Shown here one piece after another: positions 1-7,401 of a stretch of 64,000 nt of DNA (positions within the stretch are counted from its first letter, which is position 1; each line of letters begins with the position of its first letter). The notes under the pieces are model-generated. The model ran no database searches. It was not told the DNA's origin and worked only from the letters and a program-made list of their open reading frames with translations. The stretch spans positions 18,820-82,819 of the forward strand of contig JADGBT010000014.1 in the NCBI GenBank assembly GCA_015231375.1, given 5' to 3'. This DNA is from Magnetococcales bacterium. GTDB lineage: Bacteria > Pseudomonadota > Magnetococcia > Magnetococcales > Magnetaquicoccaceae. The translations under genes and the position numbers were made by a program.

Positions 1-1177
1 TCTCGCTTACGGGCCACTTCGTCCCCAGATCCAGCCCCACCAGACGCAGACCCACCTGAGGGGCGGCATCATCCTTCGGCCACTCGCGACCGACACGCCA
101 TCCCCCGGAGACATGAGCACCCTTTTTGTCCAGGGCGATCTCGTCCGCCATTCCACCGGCCACCCGTTGCATCGAATCTCTGGGATAAAACGGATAGTCG
201 TCGTTAAGATACTGCACATGGCCAATCCAGGTGTGTCTGTCGTTGAGCGGATGACTCCAGGAGGTGGCCCCGCCCCAGAAGGAACGATACGCCTCCTTGT
301 CCACCCGATAATCCTGGGAGAAACCGGCCAACGAGACGGTATCACCCGCCATGACGTGACTGACGCCCAGCATGCCGGTGATGGTGGTCTCGTCCAGATC
401 CTGACGCTGCGACAACGCGTTCTGGGTGACGGAGAGCGCGCCGCCCACCGCCGTATGCGAAGTCAGCGGGGTCAAAAACGAGCCGTTCCCCGTCACGGTC
501 AGCAAGGGGCTGCCCTGGCGGGAAGAACGCCCCAGCAGAATCGGGAGAGTGGACGAAATTCCCGGCAGGATCAACGCTTCGGCATGAGGACCGCTGGTGA
601 CGTTGGTGTCGTAGCCCATGCCGAACAGCAGATTGCCCGCCAGACGCGTGCCCTGCCCGCCCGGTTTGCCCGGATCGTTTCCGGACAATCCGGCCTGTGG
701 CGATGGTTGCGTGAACAGGGCGTCACGCAAGCGCTGCCACTCCGGCTTGAAAATCGGCGGCAACCGCTCCGCATCGACCCGCCTGAAATGGGCTTCAGCC
801 TGTGGCGTATCGCCGCGCCGTTTGGCGAGCATGGCCAACTGGAGATGGGCCTGACTCTGTTGGCGATCGAGCATCAGCACCCGTTCCAGGGCAAAGGCGG
901 CCTCGTCGTCCCGACCGCTCGCCATGAGCGCCCAGCCCAGCAGCAGATCGAATGCCGACTCGCCGGCGCGCCGATGCTCTTCGGCGCCCAGTCGGGACAG
1001 GGCCAGCTCCGGTTTGCCCTGCTCCAGCCAGGCGCGGGAGCTTTCCAGCAGATCGGGCGCGCGCTCGGCATAGGCTGCGGCAGACACCCCCAAACCCAGA
1101 CACAGCAACGCGGACCGGAAAACAGACCAAAGACGAACCGACCTGAAGCGGTCGGGCCGTGATGACGTGGAGTGCAT
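1..1177 (-). CDS. TPR-containing outer-membrane beta-barrel protein (3' end outside the window)
   Basis: The frame is open from ATG at 1177 to the left edge, giving about 392 residues without the C-terminus. The start has GGAGA about 6 bases upstream. The N-terminus (MHSTSSRPDR, then a hydrophobic stretch ending ..VSAAAYA) is a signal peptide. Residues about 45-150 are helical and TPR-like, with Ala/Leu-rich repeats such as LLLGWALMASGRDDEA. From about residue 180 the sequence becomes beta-rich with alternating polar and aromatic residues, and the motif FGMGYDTNV resembles the barrel start of DUF560/Slam-like proteins. I infer an outer-membrane protein with a periplasmic TPR region, perhaps moving or displaying a product of the divergent operon. 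The Slam resemblance is weak evidence for function. Confidence 0.7.
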   Translation of the reverse strand, partial: MHSTSSRPDRFRSVRLWSVFRSALLCLGLGVSAAAYAERAPDLLESSRAWLEQGKPELALSRLGAEEHRRAGESAFDLLLGWALMASGRDDEAAFALERVLMLDRQQSQAHLQLAMLAKRRGDTPQAEAHFRRVDAERLPPIFKPEWQRLRDALFTQPSPQAGLSGNDPGKPGGQGTRLAGNLLFGMGYDTNVTSGPHAEALILPGISSTLPILLGRSSRQGSPLLTVTGNGSFLTPLTSHTAVGGALSVTQNALSQRQDLDETTITGMLGVSHVMAGDTVSLAGFSQDYRVDKEAYRSFWGGATSWSHPLNDRHTWIGHVQYLNDDYPFYPRDSMQRVAGGMADEIALDKKGAHVSGGWRVGREWPKDDAAPQVGLRLVGLDLGTKWPVSE

Positions 1178-1662
1178 ACAATCTCCGTGACGGCAATGAC
1201 GCCTGATAAAAAAACGCTTGCTCAAAAAACGCGCAGACGATGATTTCCGGGAACATCATGCCTCCTGGGGGCAAAGAAGTCAAAAGCATAAGTCAAAACC
1301 AGCGTCTCTCCGTCACCAGTCTTGCAAGCCCTCCCGACCCGTCCCATGCGCTTCGGCGCAGACCCTGTGGGTCAGGAGATCACGAAAAACAGCCACGACA
1401 AGAACGCACCGACAGAAACGAAAGGCCCGCTTTCCCGTTTGCCTCGGCCACGCCATGCCAGTGTTTACACGCCTTGCAAAATCACGTAGCATGGATATTG
1501 CAAGGCGCTTGTCGGAAACACCCTCCCGGCGCTCTTCACGAAGGTCCGCGATCGGACTTTTGTCGGTTGACCGTCCAACGAGAAGTGAAGATAAGGATGG
1601 CCATGCCGCTTTCCCTGCCGACACACCCGAAGGCCGATACGGATTAAAGAAATGGCATCCTC
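1178..1662. other. 485-bp divergent intergenic region
   Basis: This region separates the start of the TPR/barrel gene from the start of the urea-transporter-like operon, so it should hold promoters for both directions. Apart from the inverted repeat at 1470-1507 I see no clear -35/-10 pair. The open frames crossing it have no protein-like composition and look like GC-driven shadows. Confidence 0.6.
1470..1507. promoter_or_regulatory. Perfect 10-bp inverted repeat, possible operator
   Basis: CGCCTTGCAA at 1470-1479 is matched by its exact reverse complement TTGCAAGGCG at 1498-1507, with an 18-base spacer. No T-run follows on either strand, so it does not look like an intrinsic terminator. It lies 156 bases before the start at 1663, inside a divergent promoter region. 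Binding of a dimeric regulator is inference. Confidence 0.35.
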
Positions 1663-3837
1663 ATGACCTGGCGTCAGTATCTGTTCAGAATCGCGGAAGA
1701 GACCGCGCGCGGCTACGGCTGGGTCTCCCTGCTGCCCTCCTGGCGGTTCGGCGTGCCTCTGGGGCTGATGACCCTGTTGATAGACCCCTGGAGCGGCCTC
1801 CACGGGTTGGCGGGAGGGCTGATCGCCTGGCATGCGGGAGAACTCGCCGGGGCTGGCGAGGAGGAACGACCGATCTGCGTGTTCAACGGTCTGCTGGTGG
1901 GACTGTTCATCGGTCAGGTGTGGACCTCCGGTTTCGGCTCTGCGGGCATGGTGGCGATGGGCGGCGTGTTGAGCGGTTGGCTGACCGTGGTGCTTGGCCG
2001 TCTGGCCTGGACCCTGGTGCAGATGCCGGTGCTCAGTCTGCCGTTCACGCTGGTGGTCATGCTCACCGGAGCGGCCGGAGGCAGTCTGTCCGCGCTTCAG
2101 CATCGTCCCTATGTGGCCCCGGTGGCCCTCTTCGGCGACGCCGTTGATCGCTTCTTGAGCGCCTTCGGCAATTTCTACTTCTCCAGCGAACCCCTGGCCG
2201 GGTTGTGCGTGCTGACAGTGCTGCTGCTCGCCTCCCGCTATTACGTGGCCATCGCCCTGCTGGGCTACGGCACGGCCCAGCTCTGGCTGCAATCCATGGG
2301 CGCGGCCCCGGAACATCTGGCCGGAACCGCCTGGGGAACCAACGCCGTCCTGGCGGCCATGCTGGTGGGCGGCCTGTTCGCCAGACCCTCCGGGTCCACC
2401 GCCCTGCTGGCGGCCCTGACCGCCGGCATCGCCGCCTGGCTCTCCCTGGCCCTGGGGCGGATCCTGGCGCCTTCGCATCTGCTCCCCTACTCCGCTCCCT
2501 TCGTGGCGGCCTCCTGGCTGGTGCTGTATGCCGCCGTGCGCAACGCGCGTCTGACCACCGCCTTCAACCTGCTGCTCCCGGATCTGCCGGAACGCTCCCA
2601 CGAACGGGCGCGGATCAGCATGGGGCGCGTGGGCAGTCCGGCGAGCGTGCCCCTCGCCGCGCCGTTCCTGGGCACCTGGACCATCCTCCAGGGCTTTGCC
2701 GGCGCCCATACCCATCGGGGATCCTGGCGTCACGCCCTGGATTTCATCATCACCCGCGACGGGCAAAGTTTCATCAACCAGGGCAGCGCGCTCGCCGATT
2801 TCCTCTGCTATGGCCAGCCGGTGCTTTCCCCGGTCCATGGTCAGGTCTGGAGGGTCGTCAACGATGTCCCCGACAACCCGCCGGGCACGGTCAACGCCGC
2901 CGCCAACTGGGGCAACTGCGTGGTCATCCGGCTGGCAGACGGCAAATGGGTGGTGCTGGCCCACCTGATTCCCGGTTCGGTGGCGGTGACCCCCGGCGAC
3001 TGGCTCAAACCCGGAGACTATCTGGGCACCTGCGGCAATTCGGGACGCTCGCCCCAGCCCCACATCCATCTGCATGTCCAGTCCGGCGACGATCCCGGCG
3101 CGCCCACGGTGCCCTTCCATCTGGCCAGCGTGCTGGTGGCCGAAACCGGAAGCCCCGCCTCCTATCTCCTGGCCGCCACACCGAACGAAGGCGCGACGGT
3201 CAGCCCGGCCAGCGCGGGGGATATCCGACCCTTCTACCTGCTGGCCGGACGGGGCATCCGCTACACCGTGACCCGCGATGGTGCCCCCGCCGCCGATTGG
3301 AGCCTGCATTGCGAGGTGGACCGGTCGGGCCGACTGATGCTGGTATCCAGCGCCGGAGCGCGCTGTCTGGCGGAATCCACCTGGGCGACTTTCTCCTGCC
3401 ACGAACGCAGCGGCACGTCCGATCCCTGTTTCGATCTGTGGCTGCTGGCCTGCGGATTCACTCCGGCCTCGGGCGAGGTGGATCACTGGCGGGAAGAGTT
3501 CACCCCCGCCCGGTTGCTGCCCGGAGGCTCGGCCCCCTGGAGCGCCAGGCTGCTCTGGCCCTTCGCCGCCTTCGCCGTCAGCGTCCATCGCCGCCATTGG
3601 GACGACGAGGCCCAGGCCTGGCAACAAGAGGCCGAACATCGCCAACGGCTCTTCGGCGTCACGCGCCGCACGTCGGCGCTGCTGGTCCCGGAGTTCGGCT
3701 GCACCCACCTCGAAGGCGAAGTGGGATCGGTCCGGTATGTCCTCGAAGCGGCCAGCACCTTCCAACAGGCCGATGTCGGGGTTCCCGCCTGGGAAGAACC
3801 CATCGGCGGCCATATCTCCTTGCGGAGGCTCGTATGA
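1663..3837 (+). CDS. Urea-transporter-like membrane protein fused to an M23 peptidase domain
   Basis: 724 residues. Residues about 20-320 form a hydrophobic multi-helix region with two related halves and UT-family hallmarks (FNGLLVGL near 75, a Leu-Pro-rich helix pair near 125-135, TNAVLAAMLVGGLF near 225). This is a channel fold for urea or similar small amides. From about residue 345 the protein becomes a soluble LytM/M23-like domain, with HALDF at 357-361, GNSGRSPQPHIHLHV ending near 472, and Gly-rich beta segments. A further 220-residue C-terminal region is unassigned. M23 enzymes are zinc peptidases that usually cut peptidoglycan cross-links. The spacing of the first ligand motif is not canonical, so activity is uncertain. 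The ATG at 1663 has a weak RBS. The stop overlaps the next start (ATGA). Confidence 0.8.
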   Translation: MTWRQYLFRIAEETARGYGWVSLLPSWRFGVPLGLMTLLIDPWSGLHGLAGGLIAWHAGELAGAGEEERPICVFNGLLVGLFIGQVWTSGFGSAGMVAMGGVLSGWLTVVLGRLAWTLVQMPVLSLPFTLVVMLTGAAGGSLSALQHRPYVAPVALFGDAVDRFLSAFGNFYFSSEPLAGLCVLTVLLLASRYYVAIALLGYGTAQLWLQSMGAAPEHLAGTAWGTNAVLAAMLVGGLFARPSGSTALLAALTAGIAAWLSLALGRILAPSHLLPYSAPFVAASWLVLYAAVRNARLTTAFNLLLPDLPERSHERARISMGRVGSPASVPLAAPFLGTWTILQGFAGAHTHRGSWRHALDFIITRDGQSFINQGSALADFLCYGQPVLSPVHGQVWRVVNDVPDNPPGTVNAAANWGNCVVIRLADGKWVVLAHLIPGSVAVTPGDWLKPGDYLGTCGNSGRSPQPHIHLHVQSGDDPGAPTVPFHLASVLVAETGSPASYLLAATPNEGATVSPASAGDIRPFYLLAGRGIRYTVTRDGAPAADWSLHCEVDRSGRLMLVSSAGARCLAESTWATFSCHERSGTSDPCFDLWLLACGFTPASGEVDHWREEFTPARLLPGGSAPWSARLLWPFAAFAVSVHRRHWDDEAQAWQQEAEHRQRLFGVTRRTSALLVPEFGCTHLEGEVGSVRYVLEAASTFQQADVGVPAWEEPIGGHISLRRLV

Positions 3838-4481
3838 TTCTGCATTCGTTTTCCAAAACCTCTCCCCGACGCGTCCGTGGTCCGGGCGCCGCGCTGCTGC
3901 TGGCGGCGCTGCTGCTGGCCTCGGCTCCCGCCAGCGCCGGAGAGAGCCTCTGGGCAGGCTCTTATCGCCTTGAAGCCGAAGGCCGTCTCGCAGAAGCCCT
4001 CGGGATGCTCGACCCGGTGCCGGTCAACGGTCCGGACGCCGAACTGCGCTGTCTGCGCCGGGCCTGGCTGCTATATCTGCTGGGTGGCCATCACGAATCG
4101 ATCCGGGAGTACCGGCTGGCCATCGAGCGCAACGGATCCTCCCTCGACGCCCGGCTGGGACTGCTGTTGCCCCTGCTGGCCCTGGAACGCTGGGACGAAG
4201 CGCAACGGGAGGCGCGCACCATCCTCGACAAGGCTCCCCACAACTATCTGGCCCTGCTGCGGCTCGCGGTTGCCCAGACAGGCCAAAAGGAGTGGTCAGG
4301 CGTGGTCCAGAGCGCGCAGTCTCTGATCGCCGCATTCCCGAGTGACGCCATGGGATTTCTCTATCTGGCCCGCGCCCGGACCGGACTGGGCCAAAAACGC
4401 GAGGCAACGGAAGCCTACCGGGCGGTACTGGTCCGACAACCCGATCAGGCGGAAGCCAAAGCCGCCCTGGAGCAGCCGTGA
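3834..4481 (+). CDS. Exported TPR protein
   Basis: 215 residues. ATG at 3834 overlaps the stop of the preceding gene (ATGA), with GGAGG at 3824-3828. The N-terminus (RRVRGPGAALLLAALLLASAPASA) is a clear signal peptide. The rest is made of helical pairs with TPR spacing and residues (WAGSYRLEAEGRLAEAL, LYLLGGHHESIREY, YLARARTGLGQKREA). It is probably a periplasmic scaffold or adaptor for the M23 domain encoded upstream. No catalytic motif is visible. Its stop codon overlaps a candidate GTG start of the small ORF that follows (GTGA). Confidence 0.8.
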   Translation: MILHSFSKTSPRRVRGPGAALLLAALLLASAPASAGESLWAGSYRLEAEGRLAEALGMLDPVPVNGPDAELRCLRRAWLLYLLGGHHESIREYRLAIERNGSSLDARLGLLLPLLALERWDEAQREARTILDKAPHNYLALLRLAVAQTGQKEWSGVVQSAQSLIAAFPSDAMGFLYLARARTGLGQKREATEAYRAVLVRQPDQAEAKAALEQP

Positions 4482-4600
4482 GCGCCCCGATGACGCCACC
4501 CCTGACCGCTGCCCGCCCCCGCCGCCGGGTACCCGGAGAGGCCTCCGCGACCCTGACCGCTGCCCGCCCCCGGGACCGGGTACCCGGAGAGGCTTCATGA
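4478..4600 (+). CDS. Small ORF with two 17-residue tandem repeats, coupled on both sides
   Basis: This 40-codon ORF begins GTG AGC GCC CCG ATG at 4478 and ends TGA at 4598-4600. Its start overlaps the TPR gene's stop (GTGA) and its stop overlaps the decarboxylase start (ATGA). GGAG at 4469-4472 sits 5 bases before the GTG. After MSAPMTPP the peptide consists of LTAARPRRRVPGEASAT and LTAARPRDRVPGEAS. It is Pro/Arg/Ala-rich with no signal peptide or cysteines. It could be a substrate peptide for the neighbouring ATP-grasp and C45 enzymes, or a coupling leader that only guides translation. The rival view is that a duplicated non-coding leader merely happens to stay open, since the repeat unit is 51 bases, a multiple of three. 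An ATG start at 4490 is also possible. Confidence 0.45.
   Translation: MSAPMTPPLTAARPRRRVPGEASATLTAARPRDRVPGEAS
4500..4596 (+). repeat. Two-copy 51-bp tandem repeat before the decarboxylase
   Basis: Copies begin at 4500 (ccctgaccgctgcccgcccc) and 4551, each ending in gggtacccggagaggc. They differ mainly in a few bases in the middle (gccgccggg against gggaccggg). The second copy supplies the decarboxylase's ribosome binding site, CCGGAGAGG at 4584-4592, so the first copy carries a duplicate of it. The unit preserves the reading frame of the small ORF. Confidence 0.85.
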
Positions 4601-7401
4601 TCCCCTCGCCCCCTTTCGATCTGCTGGATCTGCGCCTGTCTTTGTGGCAGGAACTCTCCACGTTGGCCAGCCGGGAACCATTCCCCGCCGAAGCGTTCGC
4701 CACGGCCCTGGCGCGACTGACGCCCATCGACCGCTTCTGGGCCTTTCCCGGTCCGGAGATCCTGCAACGTCTGACGCAGCATCTGTCCCAGGGGCGACAC
4801 GCCCTGATCGCCCAGTTGGTGAACAACAGCCTGTACCATCTGCGCGCGGAGCGCTATCGCCAGCAGATCTTTTTGCCGTTCCAGACCCATCTGGAGCGGC
4901 TGGACCGTCCTGCCTGGCACGAAGAACAGCAACTGGACGCGGTGCCCACGGCCCGTTCCAGGCCCTATTTCGAGGTGCTGCTGATCCTGCCCGATCCGGA
5001 AGGCGGCTTCCTGCGCTACCGGCAGCAACTGGCGAGCTTCCGCTCGCCCCACGACGAGTTTCTTTATGATCTGGTGTGCGTCGATAATGCCGAAGACGCC
5101 CTGACCGTCCTGCTGGCCAACACCGATTTGCAAGCCTGCGTGCATGTCTATCCCATCCAGCCCGCCACGGAAGGCTCCGGCCACTGGTTCGAGACCTTCA
5201 GTCGGCCTCTGCTGGCCGACGGGCCACTTCCGGCGCCGGAGGAAGGAGTGGAGGTGACGCTGTGTCGGACCATGCGCAGCCTGCGTCCCGAACTGGATCA
5301 CTACCTGATCAGCGATGCGACCCCGGCCGGACTCGCTCCGACGATCAGACAGCTCTTCAACCGGGTCTTGTTCACGCAGCACCCCTTCCACGATCTGCAT
5401 CTGGCCATGCTCAACGGCGTGCGGGACCGGTTCTCCACGCCGTTCTTCGATGCCCTGCAAACCTACAGTCGACAGCCCAGAGGGGTGTTTCACGCCTTGC
5501 CCCTCTCACGGGGGGCGTCGGTGAAAGGCTCGCCGTGGATTCACGACATGCTGGAGTTTTATGGCGACAACATCTTCCTGGCCGAAACGTCGGCGACCCA
5601 GGGCGGACTCGATTCGCTGCTCGATCCCACCGGCGCCATCAAGCAGGCCCATGTCAAAGCCGCCGAAAGCTTTGGCGCGGACTCAAGCTATTTCGTCACC
5701 AACGGCACCTCCACCGCCAACAAGATCGTCATGCAGGCCAATCTGAAGCCCGGCGACATCGTGCTGATCTCCGCAGATTGCCACAAATCCATTCCCTACG
5801 CGGTGATGCTGACCGGAGCCTATCCGGTCTTCCTCGAAACCTATCCGCTGCCGGAATACGATCTGTATGGCGGGGTGGATCTGGCGCAGATCAAATCCGT
5901 GATGCTGGATCTCAAACGACATGATCGCCTGGATCGGTTGAAGCAGATCTGCCTGACCAATTCGACCTTCGACGGTCTCGTCTATCACAGCGAGCGCTAC
6001 ATGATGGAGCTGCTCGCCATCAAGCCGGATCTCATCTTCCACTGGGACGAGGCGTGGTCGGCGTTCGCCCATTTTCATCCCCTCTATCATGGCCGCACCG
6101 CCATGACCGCCGTGGAACGGATTCGCCGGCGGATTCGGGACCATGACTATCACCGCTTTTACGCCACGTGGTCCGCCGACTTCGCCGCCGATCCAGCGGA
6201 GGAGAAATGGCAAGCCCGCCTTTATCCGGACCCGGCGCGCATCCGCCTGCGGGTCTATGTGACCCAATCGACCCACAAGACATTGAGCGCCTTCCGGCAA
6301 GGATCGATGATCCATATCGTCGATGTGGCGTTTCGTCAGGCCCGTTTTCTCGAAGCGTTCCGCATCCACACCTCCACCTCGCCCAACTATCAACTCATCG
6401 CCTCTCTGGACATCGCCCGGCGGCAAACGGCCCTGGAGGGGTTCCACCGGGTGCGGGAGGCGATCCGGCTGGCCATGCAACTGCGACGCCGGATTCGGGA
6501 ATCGACGCTGCTCAACGGCTATTTCACCGTGCTGGGTGACGAGGAACTGATTCCGGCCTGCCATCGCCTGCCGACAACCGACACGACGGACAAGACGGAC
6601 GGGACCGGGGCGGACGGGACAGGGACGGGCGGGACAGGGACGGGCGGGACAGGGACGGACGGGACGAAAAACGGATCCGGGGTGACGACGGAGGACACGG
6701 ACACACCGCTGGCGCCGGAACTGGCGAACCTGCGCCGCCGCTGGGGCCATGAGCGGTTCGTGATCGATCCGACCCGGGTCACCCTGGATGTCGGCAGGAC
6801 CGGCCTGGATGGGACGGGTTTCAGGCAGTTGCTGATGACCCGCTACAACATCCAGATCAACAAGACCTCCCGGAATACCGTGCTGTTTCTGATCAACATC
6901 GGCGCCACCCAGGCGACCATCGACTATCTGTTGCAGGTGCTGCGGGAGATGGCCTCCCACGAGCGCCGCCGCCGCGCGGTGCCGATGCCGGTCGCCCTGT
7001 TTCCCATGCCCGGCAGACGCCACTTCCACGCGGCCTTTCTGCCCTGGCAAGACGGGGAGTATCCGGCCAGCGATCTGCGCGCCGCGTGCAACCAGGGAGA
7101 CGACGAGGCGAACGTGACCCATGTGCCCCTGTCCGCCGATACCCTGCTGCAAGTCCAGGGAGGTCGGGTGCTGGTGTCGGCGGCGTTCGTGACCCCCTAC
7201 CCCCCAGGCTTTCCCATGATCGTGCCGGGACAGATCATCACGGCGGAGATACTCGACTTCTTCCGCCATACCCGGATCGGGGAGATTCACGGATTCGATC
7301 TCGAATCCGGCTTCAAGGTGTTCCGCGAGGAGCATCTCGCGCGACTGACCGGCATCCCGGCAGTCTCTTGGCCACTTGACAACGTGAGGATGGCGCCATG
7401 A
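4597..7401 (+). CDS. PLP-dependent Orn/Lys/Arg-type decarboxylase with N-terminal extension
   Basis: 934 residues, longer than the usual roughly 710-755 of inducible basic-amino-acid decarboxylases. The start is ATG at 4597, with GGAGAGG 4 bases upstream. Residues about 1-290 are an extension with no clear family. The PLP fold-type I domain follows: NGTSTANK near 370, HWDEAW at 482-487 (the Asp contacts the PLP nitrogen in this family) and STHKTL with the PLP lysine at K561. The C-terminal domain (about 780-934) ends in the family's PPGFPMIVPGQ region. A Gly/Thr-rich insertion at about 660-700 contains DNA repeats. The expected reaction is CO2 removal from arginine, lysine, ornithine or a related amino acid, giving an amine. 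The substrate cannot be read from the sequence. Overlap with the ATP-grasp gene (ATGA) suggests the amine or a derivative is used by the ligase. Confidence 0.85.
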   Translation: MIPSPPFDLLDLRLSLWQELSTLASREPFPAEAFATALARLTPIDRFWAFPGPEILQRLTQHLSQGRHALIAQLVNNSLYHLRAERYRQQIFLPFQTHLERLDRPAWHEEQQLDAVPTARSRPYFEVLLILPDPEGGFLRYRQQLASFRSPHDEFLYDLVCVDNAEDALTVLLANTDLQACVHVYPIQPATEGSGHWFETFSRPLLADGPLPAPEEGVEVTLCRTMRSLRPELDHYLISDATPAGLAPTIRQLFNRVLFTQHPFHDLHLAMLNGVRDRFSTPFFDALQTYSRQPRGVFHALPLSRGASVKGSPWIHDMLEFYGDNIFLAETSATQGGLDSLLDPTGAIKQAHVKAAESFGADSSYFVTNGTSTANKIVMQANLKPGDIVLISADCHKSIPYAVMLTGAYPVFLETYPLPEYDLYGGVDLAQIKSVMLDLKRHDRLDRLKQICLTNSTFDGLVYHSERYMMELLAIKPDLIFHWDEAWSAFAHFHPLYHGRTAMTAVERIRRRIRDHDYHRFYATWSADFAADPAEEKWQARLYPDPARIRLRVYVTQSTHKTLSAFRQGSMIHIVDVAFRQARFLEAFRIHTSTSPNYQLIASLDIARRQTALEGFHRVREAIRLAMQLRRRIRESTLLNGYFTVLGDEELIPACHRLPTTDTTDKTDGTGADGTGTGGTGTGGTGTDGTKNGSGVTTEDTDTPLAPELANLRRRWGHERFVIDPTRVTLDVGRTGLDGTGFRQLLMTRYNIQINKTSRNTVLFLINIGATQATIDYLLQVLREMASHERRRRAVPMPVALFPMPGRRHFHAAFLPWQDGEYPASDLRAACNQGDDEANVTHVPLSADTLLQVQGGRVLVSAAFVTPYPPGFPMIVPGQIITAEILDFFRHTRIGEIHGFDLESGFKVFREEHLARLTGIPAVSWPLDNVRMAP
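6616..6660 (+). repeat. Three-copy 15-bp tandem repeat inside the decarboxylase
   Basis: Units at 6616-6630, 6631-6645 and 6646-6660 read gggacagggacgggc, with one change in the last copy. They encode GTGTG, GTGTG and GTGTD (residues 674-688) within a longer Gly/Thr/Asp-rich linker. The unit keeps the frame, so copy number could vary without disrupting the enzyme. Confidence 0.85.

Noticed and set aside
1465..3813. 782-residue open frame antisense to the urea-transporter/M23 gene
   Set aside because: It is Gly/Gln/His/Arg-rich with no fold pattern or RBS and mirrors a well-supported gene. High-GC codon bias leaves the opposite strand free of stops.
2205..3833. Long upstream extension of the TPR gene frame
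   Set aside because: It lies inside the M23 gene in another frame and is Arg/Pro-rich. The ATG at 3834 has an RBS and a 4-base overlap, the pattern used throughout this operon.
4490..4596. Starting the decarboxylase further upstream
   Set aside because: The in-frame upstream codons are repeat sequence that does not resemble the protein. ATG 4597 has a good RBS and overlaps the small ORF stop.
6560..6690. Repeats in the decarboxylase considered as a CRISPR-like or mobile repeat
   Set aside because: They are short direct tandem units in frame with no spacers and lie within a coding linker.
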